This document shows positions 33,592-44,349 of a stretch of DNA of 64,000 nt, in pieces. The stretch's first letter is position 1; every line of letters starts with the position of its first letter. The notes beneath the pieces were generated by a model. The model made no database searches, was not told the origin of the DNA, and saw only the letters and a list, made by a program, of their open reading frames with translations. Position numbers and translations under genes: made by a program. The DNA comes from Prochlorococcus sp. AG-459-O09 (lineage in GTDB: Bacteria > Cyanobacteriota > Cyanobacteriia > PCC-6307 > Cyanobiaceae): assembly GCA_003211955.1 (NCBI GenBank), contig QCRH01000002.1:1-64000 (forward strand), given 5' to 3'.

Positions 33592-34694
33592 ATTTCTTTG
33601 CATAAAAGAGTGTTATTTTTTCTATTCTGCAAACTTATTCTTGCCCACTTTTCGTCAAGAAATCTAAATGAAGTGCATTCTCTAAGCAATATGCCCTTAT
33701 TTTCTAAGTATTTTATATTTGGCAACAAGGATGTTTTACTTTCTATTAAAAAAAAGTTGGTTGAAGAGTTATGAACTTTAAGATCCTCTATTTTTGATAA
33801 TTTTTCAAAAACTCTCTTTTTTTCAATATTTATCCAGCTGTGAATCTGTTTTGTCCACTGTTCATAGAATTTCTTATTACTTAGCAGATCAATTCCGGCT
33901 TTAATAGCAAATGAATTTAAAGGCCAAGGATCTCTATTTATTTCCCATTGTTTAAGTTTTTTCGATGAGCCAATAACGTAACCTAATCTAAGACCAGGAA
34001 TATTGAAAATTTTGGTTAAGCTTCTCAAGACTAATAAATTGTCAAATCTTTGGGTTAATGGTATTAAAGATTCTTTGTCTCCATTAGGTGTTATCGATAA
34101 GAAAGCTTCATCACAGATAACTAATTTATATTTTTTCACAACTTCCTCCAATGAATTCTTTTCCCATAATTGGCCGGTAGGGTTATGCGGATTTGTTATC
34201 CAAATAACATCACCTTTTGGATGAAGCGGAAATGATTGAGGAAAAATATTATTCCAGTTTTTTGGCAATTCGCAATGTATAAAATTGCTTTTCCAACAAT
34301 TTAAAGATCTTTCATAATCAACAAATGATGGAGAAGGAATACAATTTATTCCAAATTTGGATGCTTCATAACCTGCCCAAGTTATTAGTTCAGAAGCTCC
34401 ATTTCCAGGCAATATATTGTCTGGATTTATCCCATGAAATTTACCGATTATTTCTTTCAGATCACTCAAGTTTCTCTCTGGGTAATATCTAAATCCAAGA
34501 TTCTTAATTCCCGCATTTAATGAATCTATTATTATTTGAGGTGGATCAAAGGGTACTAAGGAGGCACTTGCGTCAATGATTTCAGAGGGTAATAAATTTA
34601 ATTTTTTTGCATTTGCATATACATTTCCTCCATGCTTTAAGTTTGATATTTGCATGGCTAATGTTGAGTAATCATGAGTTTCCGAGTTGTTCAT
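33570..34694 (-). CDS. CobC/CobD-like threonine-phosphate decarboxylase (class I aminotransferase fold)
   Basis: KHGGNVYANAKKL, NPHNPTGQLW, CDEAFLSIT, SLTKIFNIPGLRLGYVIG. Confidence 0.85.
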   Translation of the reverse strand: MNNSETHDYSTLAMQISNLKHGGNVYANAKKLNLLPSEIIDASASLVPFDPPQIIIDSLNAGIKNLGFRYYPERNLSDLKEIIGKFHGINPDNILPGNGASELITWAGYEASKFGINCIPSPSFVDYERSLNCWKSNFIHCELPKNWNNIFPQSFPLHPKGDVIWITNPHNPTGQLWEKNSLEEVVKKYKLVICDEAFLSITPNGDKESLIPLTQRFDNLLVLRSLTKIFNIPGLRLGYVIGSSKKLKQWEINRDPWPLNSFAIKAGIDLLSNKKFYEQWTKQIHSWINIEKKRVFEKLSKIEDLKVHNSSTNFFLIESKTSLLPNIKYLENKGILLRECTSFRFLDEKWARISLQNRKNNTLLCKEIQNSFKK

Positions 34695-34711
34695 TATTCA
34701 TTTTCTAATTT

Positions 34712-35881
34712 TTATTTAACCCATTTTAAATCTGATCCAATGGCCTCTTTAATATTGGACAATTGATGGATATTGATTTGCTTTAAAATCCCTTCAAGTA
34801 TATTGGGGACTAATTGTGGCCCCTTATATATCCATCCCGTATAAAGTTGAATTAATGATGCTCCAGAACAAATTCTTTCCCAAGCCGACTCAGGACTATC
34901 GATTCCACCAACTCCAATTAAAATAATCTTTTTATCAATATTATGAATATGTTTTATTATTTGATTTGCTTTTTTTTGTAGAGGCTTTCCACTTAATCCT
35001 CCATTCTCTTCAGAAAGTAATAATCCTGTTTGCCTGATTTTCCTATTTTCAAGACCTAATCTATCTATGCTGGTGTTAGTAGCAATTATCCCATCGATAT
35101 TTTCCTCGATTATTAACTGGCAAATATCTTCAATATCTTTAAGGCTTAAATCTGGCGCAATTTTTACAAATAATGGTGGACAATTAGGTAAGTTTTTAAT
35201 TTCCCTAAGAAGTTCTTTTAGAAGTATTGGATCTTGCAACTTTCTTAGTCCTTCAGTATTTGGAGAACTTACGTTTATTGCTGCGTAATCACAATATGGA
35301 ATTAATAATTTTAGAGAAGTTAAATAATCATCTTTTGCTTGAGATAAGCTTGTGATTTTAGACTTACCGAAATTTATCCCTAAACAAATATTTACCCTGT
35401 TTTTCTTGAACTCAATACCCTGCTCAAGAAAATTTTTAACCAGATTTTCTGCACCATTATTATTGAAACCCATCCTATTTAATGCTGCTTCTTCTTCAGC
35501 TAATCTAAATAACCTTGGTTTTGGATTGCCATTTTGAGCAAATTTAGTTACTGTACCAAGTTCTGCAAATCCAAAACCAAAATCTTTCCATATATTTGCA
35601 GCACTTCCATTTTTGTCAAAACCTGCAGCTAAACCAATGGGATTACAAAAATTTATTCCACATATGTTCTGACTTAACCTTTTATCAATTACAGAAAATT
35701 CTTCATTTAGATTTTTAAGGATTGATGAAACTAAAGGCCAATTATATTTTCTTGAACTAAATGATAGAAGGCTAAGAGATAAATTAGTTAAATATTCTGC
35801 ATCTATTCCAGAATCTTTTTTTAGTATAGGGGTCATCAAGTTTTTATAAAGATTTTTAAATACCCCCTTCTGTTCATTCAT
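34712..35881 (-). CDS. pyrD: Dihydroorotate dehydrogenase (quinone)
   Basis: NPIGLAAGFDKNG, FGFAELGTVT, NRMGFNN, INVSSPNTEGLR, GGLSGKPL, GVGGI. Confidence 0.96.
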   Translation of the reverse strand: MNEQKGVFKNLYKNLMTPILKKDSGIDAEYLTNLSLSLLSFSSRKYNWPLVSSILKNLNEEFSVIDKRLSQNICGINFCNPIGLAAGFDKNGSAANIWKDFGFGFAELGTVTKFAQNGNPKPRLFRLAEEEAALNRMGFNNNGAENLVKNFLEQGIEFKKNRVNICLGINFGKSKITSLSQAKDDYLTSLKLLIPYCDYAAINVSSPNTEGLRKLQDPILLKELLREIKNLPNCPPLFVKIAPDLSLKDIEDICQLIIEENIDGIIATNTSIDRLGLENRKIRQTGLLLSEENGGLSGKPLQKKANQIIKHIHNIDKKIILIGVGGIDSPESAWERICSGASLIQLYTGWIYKGPQLVPNILEGILKQINIHQLSNIKEAIGSDLKWVK

Positions 35882-35887
35882 AAAAAA

Positions 35888-36607
35888 TTAGGATTCTTTT
35901 TTTTCTATTATCCAATATTTTTTATCTTTAGGAATCAATCTCCAATTACGCCATTCAAAAAGTAAATATTGTTTTATCTTTATGTGGTTTTCTTCACCTA
36001 ATAAATTACTTAGTTCAAGTGAATTTAATAAGTACTTTTTGTCAGCAAATTTTTGAATTAATTCATTTCTTGAAAATAATTCCTGAATTTCTGAAGGGGC
36101 ATTTTTTTCAAAATACTCTACTGAAGATTCAGACTCTTTTAAGTTACTTTTTAGAGATATACCTTTGCTATAATTGGTCGCGATTTTATCTACCCTATCA
36201 TTTTGTTTGTCACCGCTATGGCCTTTAACATATTCCATTAAAAGACCATTAATTCTTAATTGATCAATTTTTTGCCATAAATCAAGATTTTGAACTGATT
36301 TTCCTGAGCTTGTTTTCCATCCATTTCTCTTCCAATTAATAATCCATTTTGTATACCCTTCTATTACATATTTACTATCAGTTCTTAATTTAAAGTTTTC
36401 TTTTAATTTATAGGTTTTTAATTTCTCAAGTGTTTTTATAGCAGCAGTGAGTTCCATTCTATTATTAGTAGTATTTTGCTCGGAACCACCTATTTCTAAT
36501 TCACTTTTGTCATCAAAAATTATTAGACCACCCCAACCACCTGGACCTGGATTGCCACTGCAGGCTCCATCTGTTGCAGCTTCAATTGCAATACTATCAA
36601 TATTCAT
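35888..36607 (-). CDS. rnhA: Ribonuclease H1 with C-terminal extension
   Basis: ATDGACSGNPGPGGWGGLI, NNRMELTAAI, RTDSKYVIEGYTKWI, VKGHSGDKQNDRVDKIA, then about 90 further residues. Confidence 0.93.
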   Translation of the reverse strand: MNIDSIAIEAATDGACSGNPGPGGWGGLIIFDDKSELEIGGSEQNTTNNRMELTAAIKTLEKLKTYKLKENFKLRTDSKYVIEGYTKWIINWKRNGWKTSSGKSVQNLDLWQKIDQLRINGLLMEYVKGHSGDKQNDRVDKIATNYSKGISLKSNLKESESSVEYFEKNAPSEIQELFSRNELIQKFADKKYLLNSLELSNLLGEENHIKIKQYLLFEWRNWRLIPKDKKYWIIEKKES

Positions 36608-36654
36608 AATTTTTGAAGCCGATAAAAAGTCTATCGGCTTGAAAATATATTCTC

Positions 36655-37050
36655 TTACTTAAGTGTAACTTTACCGCCAGCTTCTTCAATCTCTTTCTTT
36701 AAAGATTCAGCATCTGCTTTAGCAATTCCTTCTTTTACTGTTTTTGGTGCAGATTCAACAAGTGCTTTTGCATCGCCAAGACCTAGACCAGTTGCATTTC
36801 TAACAACTTTAAGTACTTTGATTTTTGCAGCTGCATCGAAGCTTTCGAGAACTACATCAAATTCAGTTTTTTCTTCAGCAGCGCCACCATCTGCGTCACC
36901 GCCAGTTGCTCCTGGAGCAGCCATTACTACACCTGCAGAAGCTGCAGCAGATACACCAAAAGCCTCTTCAATTTGCTTTACAAGCTCAGATGCTTCTAAA
37001 AGTGATAGAGATTTTAATGATTCAAGAATTTCTTCAGTTTTTGAGGACAT
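36655..37050 (-). CDS. rplL: 50S ribosomal protein L7/L12
   Basis: Ala-rich hinge and [50 protein letters not shown]. Confidence 0.98.
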   Translation of the reverse strand: MSSKTEEILESLKSLSLLEASELVKQIEEAFGVSAAASAGVVMAAPGATGGDADGGAAEEKTEFDVVLESFDAAAKIKVLKVVRNATGLGLGDAKALVESAPKTVKEGIAKADAESLKKEIEEAGGKVTLK

Positions 37051-37078
37051 TTTCTTAAAAGTTAATTAGGTTTTGAAT

Positions 37079-37606
37079 TTAGGATTCTGATTTTTCAGAA
37101 TGTTGTTTAAGTGATCTAGCAAGTCCAGAAGGTACTTCATTAATAGAGATCGCAATTTTTGTTGCAACTCCATTAAGAGCGCCAGCAATTTTTGCCATCA
37201 ATACTTCTTTAGATGGAAGACTTGCAATTTCTTTTATTTCAGAATCGCTTAGAAGTCTGCCTTCAAATAAAGCTCCTTTGGTCTCGGATTTTTTGGTGTC
37301 TTTTTGAAAAGATTGGATAGCTTTTACAGCACCACCAACATCTTCTTTAATTAAGACAAAAGCATTTGTTCCGGTAAGTAAAGATTCAAGATCGTTCCAA
37401 TTACTATCTCCATCAATAGCTTTACGCATTAATGAATTTTTAGTAACTTTGCAAATGCCATTAGTTGTTTGCAATCTAGATCGCAAATCTGACATTTCTT
37501 TGATAGTTAAACCTTTATAGTCAAGAACTACAGCCATTTCCGAGTCGTTTAATAGAGATTTAATCTCAGTAACGATTTGTTGCTTATTCTCTAGTGTTCG
37601 GCCCAT
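37079..37606 (-). CDS. rplJ: 50S ribosomal protein L10
   Basis: [32 protein letters not shown]; upstream of rplL. Confidence 0.97.
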   Translation of the reverse strand: MGRTLENKQQIVTEIKSLLNDSEMAVVLDYKGLTIKEMSDLRSRLQTTNGICKVTKNSLMRKAIDGDSNWNDLESLLTGTNAFVLIKEDVGGAVKAIQSFQKDTKKSETKGALFEGRLLSDSEIKEIASLPSKEVLMAKIAGALNGVATKIAISINEVPSGLARSLKQHSEKSES

Positions 37607-37639
37607 TGATGTTTTTTGGATCGTAATTTAGGGAGAGCA

Positions 37640-37775
37640 GGAAATGCGGCAAAGTCCTTATTAAAGAGGCCGCTTTTATTAGATCCAAAAAGAAATAATT
37701 TAAGACGAGTCCTCGGTAGGAATTAAAAATTTAGAATAACTAAATCAACCTACTTTCTTTGGCCGTATTATTGCA
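37640..37775 (-). promoter_or_regulatory. L10-type ribosomal leader (autoregulatory 5'UTR of rplJ-rplL)
   Basis: Minus-strand RNA between rplA and rplJ: ...GGCCAAAGAAAGTAGG...ATTCCTACCGAGGACTCG...; the AGTAGG/CCTACCGAGGA elements resemble the L10-binding kink-turn core; followed by a GCGGC...GCCGC hairpin. Confidence 0.7.
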
Positions 37776-37780
37776 GTTAA

Positions 37781-37786
37781 ATTATA
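37781..37786 (-). promoter_or_regulatory. Putative -10 element (TATAAT) for rplJ-rplL
   Basis: Minus strand reads TAGTATAATTTAACTGC just after the rplA stop; no convincing -35. Confidence 0.45.
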
Positions 37787-37796
37787 CTACAAAACG

Positions 37797-38504
37797 TCAA
37801 CTTTCAGGTTGGTAATCTTGTACAGCATTTATGTCTACTTGAACTGAAGGCCCCATAGTGGAAGTTACATAAAAAGTTTTCCAATACTTTCCCTTAGCTC
37901 CACTTGGTTTATTTTTATCAATTGATTCTTGCAAGGTTTTTAAGTTGTCAAATAGGGCCTCTTTTGTGAAACTTGCTTTTCCAAAGCGAACATGAACGAT
38001 ACCCGCCTTATCTGCTCTAAATTCCAGCTTGCCAGCTTTGAATTCTTTTATTGCATTAGCAATATCATTAGTTACTGTGCCAGCTTTAGGATTAGGCATT
38101 AAACCTCTGGGTCCTAAAACTCTTCCTAATTTTGCAACCTTTGGCATCATATCAGGAGTTGCAATAAGTAGATCGAACTCCATATTTCCTTTGTTGATGC
38201 TTTCTACTAGATCTTCTTCACCAAATAAATCTGCGCCAGCAGCCTTAGCTTTGGATACATTCTCACCGCTTGTAATTACTGCAATTTTGATGCTTTGGCC
38301 AGTTCCATGTGGTAATGCAACAGTGGTCCTTAATTGTTGATCAGTATATTTTGGATCAATACCTAAACGTATATGTGCTTCAATAGTTTCATCAAATTTT
38401 GCATTTGCATTTTCCTTAATAATACTAAGAGCTTCAAGTGGTGTATAAATGCGATCTTCTATCTTTGTTGATAAAGCCGCCATTCTTTTGGATAGTTTTT
38501 TCAT
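37797..38504 (-). CDS. rplA: 50S ribosomal protein L1
   Basis: [53 protein letters not shown]. Confidence 0.98.
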   Translation of the reverse strand: MKKLSKRMAALSTKIEDRIYTPLEALSIIKENANAKFDETIEAHIRLGIDPKYTDQQLRTTVALPHGTGQSIKIAVITSGENVSKAKAAGADLFGEEDLVESINKGNMEFDLLIATPDMMPKVAKLGRVLGPRGLMPNPKAGTVTNDIANAIKEFKAGKLEFRADKAGIVHVRFGKASFTKEALFDNLKTLQESIDKNKPSGAKGKYWKTFYVTSTMGPSVQVDINAVQDYQPES

Positions 38505-38570
38505 AATAATTTTGGGTGCAAACGGATAATAATTAACCTCCCCTAAGTAGTGAGCAATTTTGTCTTGAAC

Positions 38571-38996
38571 TCAATCAGTGATAGAGACGCCCATATTACG
38601 AGCAGTACCCTCAATTACTTTCATTGCTGATTCAACACTAGAACAGTTTAAATCAGGAAGCTTAGTTTTGGCTATTTCTTCTAATTGAGATTTACTTATA
38701 TTACCAACAGAGCCTTTTGCTGATTCACCTGATCCTTTCTCTATACCAGCGGCTTTTGTTATTAATACTGAAGCAGGAGGTGTTTTTGTGATAAAAGTAA
38801 AGCTTCTATCTTCAAAAACAGAAATCTCAACTGGAATTACAAAACCTGCTTTATCTTGTGTCCTTGCGTTGTATTCTTTACAAAATGCCATGATATTAAC
38901 ACCATGTTGTCCTAAAGCTGGCCCTACAGGAGGAGCAGGATTTGCTTTGCCTGCTTGTAGAGCAAGCTTGATAACTGCAACAATTTTTTTTGCCAT
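38571..38996 (-). CDS. rplK: 50S ribosomal protein L11
   Basis: [36 protein letters not shown]. Confidence 0.98.
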   Translation of the reverse strand: MAKKIVAVIKLALQAGKANPAPPVGPALGQHGVNIMAFCKEYNARTQDKAGFVIPVEISVFEDRSFTFITKTPPASVLITKAAGIEKGSGESAKGSVGNISKSQLEEIAKTKLPDLNCSSVESAMKVIEGTARNMGVSITD

Positions 38997-39063
38997 TAGA
39001 TTAGAAAATTTAAGCTTAAGTAGAAAATCATAATTTTACTCGACAAACCAAAACAATTAGAAA

Positions 39064-39675
39064 TTAATTTTGTTTATTGATTTGGGAGAACTCTAATTCT
39101 ACAGGAGTCTCGCGCCCAAATATTGAAAGTAATGCTTTTAATTTATTTCTTTCCCCGGAAACTTCTATAACTTCTCCCTGGAAATCTTTGAATGGACCAC
39201 TAGTTACTATGATTCTATCTTTTTCTTCAATATCTAACTTGATTACCGCTTTCTTCTCTGATGCACGCTTAAAGATTCTATTGACTTCTTGTCTGGATAA
39301 TGGTCGAGGTTTGATATGACCTCGCGATCTTCCGCTGCCTCTTCCGTCTTCAGCACCGACAAAGTTAATTACATTTGGAGTACTTTTTACAGCCATCATT
39401 GTATCTTCATCCAAAATCATCCTTACAAGGACATAACCTGGGAAAACTTTTTCTTCAGTAGTTTGCCTGCTTCCATCTTTTTTTAATTTAATTCCAGGAG
39501 TTTGGGGAATTTCAATTTCAATGATTCGATTATTAACACCTAAAGTTACTGATCTCTGTTCAAGAGTCGCTTTTACTTTTTTTTCACAGCTTGATGCTAC
39601 TTGAACTGCATACCATCTTGCGATGCTTGTATTTGCTTTTGAAGAAGCAAGGCTTGTAGTTAATTCATTACTCAT
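39064..39675 (-). CDS. nusG: Transcription termination/antitermination protein NusG
   Basis: ARWYAVQVASSCEKKVKATLEQR, EKVFPGYVLVRM, VTSGPFKDFQGEVIEV. Confidence 0.97.
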   Translation of the reverse strand: MSNELTTSLASSKANTSIARWYAVQVASSCEKKVKATLEQRSVTLGVNNRIIEIEIPQTPGIKLKKDGSRQTTEEKVFPGYVLVRMILDEDTMMAVKSTPNVINFVGAEDGRGSGRSRGHIKPRPLSRQEVNRIFKRASEKKAVIKLDIEEKDRIIVTSGPFKDFQGEVIEVSGERNKLKALLSIFGRETPVELEFSQINKQN

Positions 39676-39726
39676 TTTTCTAGAAGCTTAATTAAGATCT
39701 TTATTAATGGATATTCGGGAGATAAT

Positions 39727-39969
39727 TCAACCAAAAATTTGCGAGGCTGCCCATCCATAGAATCTGCTAACAGAAGCAATGGCTGCAGCAGAAAACGATA
39801 CCATAATTATAACTGCTACTGATTCGCTAAAAAGTTGTTGTTTGTTAGGCCACACGACAAGTCTAAGCTCATCGTATGTAGATCTAAAAAAATTATTCTT
39901 TTTTTTAGGCTCTTCAACTTCAGGAGAATCCTTTTTAAGAGGTTCTTTATTAGTAGTAGGACTTGTCAC
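39727..39969 (-). CDS. secE: Preprotein translocase subunit SecE
   Basis: FFRSTYDELRLVVWPNKQQLFSESVAVIIMVSF; next to nusG. Confidence 0.93.
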   Translation of the reverse strand: MTSPTTNKEPLKKDSPEVEEPKKKNNFFRSTYDELRLVVWPNKQQLFSESVAVIIMVSFSAAAIASVSRFYGWAASQIFG

Positions 39970-40031
39970 AAATTTTTTTTTGAAATTGAGCTTTACGCTT
40001 TAATTTTTATTTTAGCTTATTGATTTACTCC

Positions 40032-42788
40032 TCAGCTAGGTTTGAAAACGATCTCATCTTTTTTTGCTGGGTTAAGTTTAATTGTTATATTTTTTTTGTT
40101 TTTGAAGCTATCCTCTAAAAGTTTTGCGGCCAAGGGATTTTCTATTTGTCTTCTAAGTTCCCTGCTAAGTGGCCTAGCACCATATTCAGGTTCGTAAGAA
40201 TCGTTTGCAATTTTATTAATAACTTTATTGTCTATAGCGATATTTATTTTCTGTTCAAGTAGCAGGTTTTTTAAATCTTCAGTTTGTAAAATTATAATTT
40301 TTTGAAGTTCATCAATAGATAATGGATTAAACTTAACTACTTCGTCAATTCTATTTAAAAATTCAGGTCTAAAAATTGAAGACAATGTATTACTAATGGA
40401 ATCATCTAAGGTTTGTTGATCTTTTTCTAATTTTCCTTCACTTTTAGAAATCTTTTGTGAATACTCCAGTATAGATTTACCAGCTAGGTTGCTTGTCATA
40501 ATGATTACGGTATTTTTGAAGTTTACGGTCCTTCCTTGAGAGTCCGTTAATCTTCCTTCATCTAAGACTTGTAGAAGGATATTAAATACTTCTGAATGTG
40601 CTTTTTCTATCTCATCAAGAAGGATGACTGAATAGGGTTTACGTCTTACAGCTTCAGTTAATTGACCTCCCTCTTCATAACCAACATAACCAGGAGGAGC
40701 TCCCAAAAGTCTTGCTACGGCATTTTTCTCCATATATTCACTCATGTCTAATCTTAAAAGTGCGTCTTCTTCATCAAATAAAGCTGTTGCAAGAGATTTT
40801 GCTAATTCTGTTTTACCAACACCTGTAGGACCCATAAATAAAAAAGATCCGATAGGTCTTTTAGGACTTTTCATGCCAACGCGAGCTCTTCTAATTGCAG
40901 CAGAAACAGCTTCTATAGCTTTTTCTTGTCCAATAACTTTTTCACTTAGTTCTGTTTCTAGATTGACTAATTTCTTACGTTCATTTGAAACTACTTTAGA
41001 AATTGGAATACCTGTAATTTTTGAAACAACATCAGCAATATCATCAGGTTCAACTTGATATTTAAAAGGGAAATTTCTATTTTTCTTTATTTTATTAAAG
41101 TTCTCTTCAACTTTTTGTATTTCATTCTCTATTTCATTTAACTCTTCTTCAAGCTTTTCTAAATAATCCAGATCATTTTCAATTTCGCGATTTGATTTAT
41201 CTTTTATTTGTTTGGTTAGCTTATCTTCTTCTTTCATTAGAATAGATAATTGCTCCATTTCTTCACGCAAATTGTTCCAATTGTCCAAAAGAACGTTCAA
41301 TTTTGCCTCTGATTGTTGCCTCATATTCAACAATTTTTCTTGAGCTTCGATATTTTCTCCTTGCAAATTATTCAGTTTTTCATTAATAGTATGAAGTTTG
41401 TTTTCTTGTTGAAGAATGATTTGAGGCTTTTTATTAGACTCGATTTTTAACTCTGCAGCTGCTTCATCAATTAAGTCTATTGCTTTATCAGGAAGACATT
41501 TATCGCTGATGTATCTGTCGGCCAATTTTGCAGAATAAATCACAGCTTCCTCAGAAATTTTTATGCCATGATGTGATTCATATTTCTTTTTGATACCTTG
41601 CAGTATTTTTGCGCTTAATTCTACTGAAGGTTCATTAACAGCTATCTTTTGAAAGCAATTATTTAATGCCTGATCTTTTTCAATAGTTTCACGAAATTTC
41701 TCAGGTGTTGTAGTACCGATACATCTAAGTTCTCCTTCAGCTAGTAAAGGTTTTAAGATATTACTAATGTCGGTAGAAGATCTTTCAGAACTTAATATTG
41801 AATGAATTTCATCAATAAATAGAATCATTCGTTGGCTTGGATTGTTTAGTTCCTGCATTATTAAGCTTAGCCTTTCTTCTAGTTGGCCTCTAAATTTTGT
41901 CCCAGAAACTAAAGCACCTAAGTCTAGAGAAATAATTTTAGAGTCTTTTAAAGAATCAGGAACTTTTTTGTCTACAATTAATTGCGCAAGTAATTTTGCA
42001 ATTGAGGTTTTACCAACTCCAGGATTGCCGATAAGTATAGGATTATTTTTGTTTCTTCTGCAGAGTACCCTCATTAAATTATTGATCTCATTTTCTCTCC
42101 CTAAAACGGGATCCAATAAGCCTTTTTTAGCTGATTCTGTTAAATCTTTCCCATAAATTGAAAGAGCATTTTCATTTTTCCCAACTTGTTTTTTGGTTTC
42201 AATTTGAAGTTTACTTTTGGGTGATGGAATACTAGCTTCTTCAAATTTTTCTTCTTTAACTAAAGTCTCTTTATTTGATTCAAAATTAGATTGATTATTT
42301 ATTTCAAGTACGTTCTCATAATTAAAAGAATCTTTTGATTGATTAATATTTGGGAAAAACTTTAATTCTTCTTCTAATTTTTCCATCGAAAGGTTGCCTT
42401 CTTCAAAAACATAATTTCCAATTCTTAAATCTCTTCCAAGAGCAATTAGTAAATGAGGGATTTCTATGAATCTCGATCCCCATTGGATTTTAATCTGATT
42501 CGCATTATCTAATAAAATTTCTAAATCTTCTCCGATAGTAAAAATATCTGACTCATTTGTTGGTGTCTCTTCTAAAAAATCTTCTGTTATGTCTAAAACT
42601 GTATCTTGATCGATTGATAATTTTTCAATGAAAGCAAAGAATTCACTTGATGAGAACAATGTATGAATTATGTGTTCAATATTAAATTCGCTATGATCCC
42701 ATTTTTTTGCTGTTTCTTCCCCTAATAAAAGAAGATTCCAACTGATATCGCTAAATAGTTCAGGACTGGATGTAAGTGTTTCTTTCAT
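40032..42788 (-). CDS. ClpB-like AAA+ unfoldase/disaggregase
   Basis: Two Walker A motifs GNPGVGKT and GPTGVGKT, DVVSKITGIPISKV, GAPPGYVGYEEGGQLTEAVRRKPYSVILLDEIEKAH; coiled-coil middle domain. Confidence 0.93.
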   Translation of the reverse strand: MKETLTSSPELFSDISWNLLLLGEETAKKWDHSEFNIEHIIHTLFSSSEFFAFIEKLSIDQDTVLDITEDFLEETPTNESDIFTIGEDLEILLDNANQIKIQWGSRFIEIPHLLIALGRDLRIGNYVFEEGNLSMEKLEEELKFFPNINQSKDSFNYENVLEINNQSNFESNKETLVKEEKFEEASIPSPKSKLQIETKKQVGKNENALSIYGKDLTESAKKGLLDPVLGRENEINNLMRVLCRRNKNNPILIGNPGVGKTSIAKLLAQLIVDKKVPDSLKDSKIISLDLGALVSGTKFRGQLEERLSLIMQELNNPSQRMILFIDEIHSILSSERSSTDISNILKPLLAEGELRCIGTTTPEKFRETIEKDQALNNCFQKIAVNEPSVELSAKILQGIKKKYESHHGIKISEEAVIYSAKLADRYISDKCLPDKAIDLIDEAAAELKIESNKKPQIILQQENKLHTINEKLNNLQGENIEAQEKLLNMRQQSEAKLNVLLDNWNNLREEMEQLSILMKEEDKLTKQIKDKSNREIENDLDYLEKLEEELNEIENEIQKVEENFNKIKKNRNFPFKYQVEPDDIADVVSKITGIPISKVVSNERKKLVNLETELSEKVIGQEKAIEAVSAAIRRARVGMKSPKRPIGSFLFMGPTGVGKTELAKSLATALFDEEDALLRLDMSEYMEKNAVARLLGAPPGYVGYEEGGQLTEAVRRKPYSVILLDEIEKAHSEVFNILLQVLDEGRLTDSQGRTVNFKNTVIIMTSNLAGKSILEYSQKISKSEGKLEKDQQTLDDSISNTLSSIFRPEFLNRIDEVVKFNPLSIDELQKIIILQTEDLKNLLLEQKINIAIDNKVINKIANDSYEPEYGARPLSRELRRQIENPLAAKLLEDSFKNKKNITIKLNPAKKDEIVFKPS

Positions 42789-43049
42789 AAACTATAAAAA
42801 AACTATAGTTGATTATTAATTAATATTCTAAATAGTATCTGCATTAATAATCATCAAATAATTTTTAAATTGTAAGATGAATTTGAAAAATATGTTTATG
42901 AGAGGGTTCTAGAGACTTTGGAATTAATAAAAGCGTTAACTAATATTTAAGTTGTTATTAAATTAAAAAATTATAAATGGTTAACATATATATTTCAGAT
43001 ATTAGCCAAATAGTTCAGCTATTTATAGGATTTAAATAGTAATAATTAA

Positions 43050-44345
<1,296 letters not shown>

Positions 44346-44349
44346 TTTT

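Noticed and set aside
36818-37069. ORFs on plus strand opposite rplL (83 and 77 aa)
   Set aside because: Low-complexity antisense shadows of the Ala-rich L7/L12 gene
40744-41058. 104-aa plus-strand ORFs opposite the ClpB-like gene (also 41842-42156)
   Set aside because: Antisense shadows of conserved AAA+ motifs; no independent support
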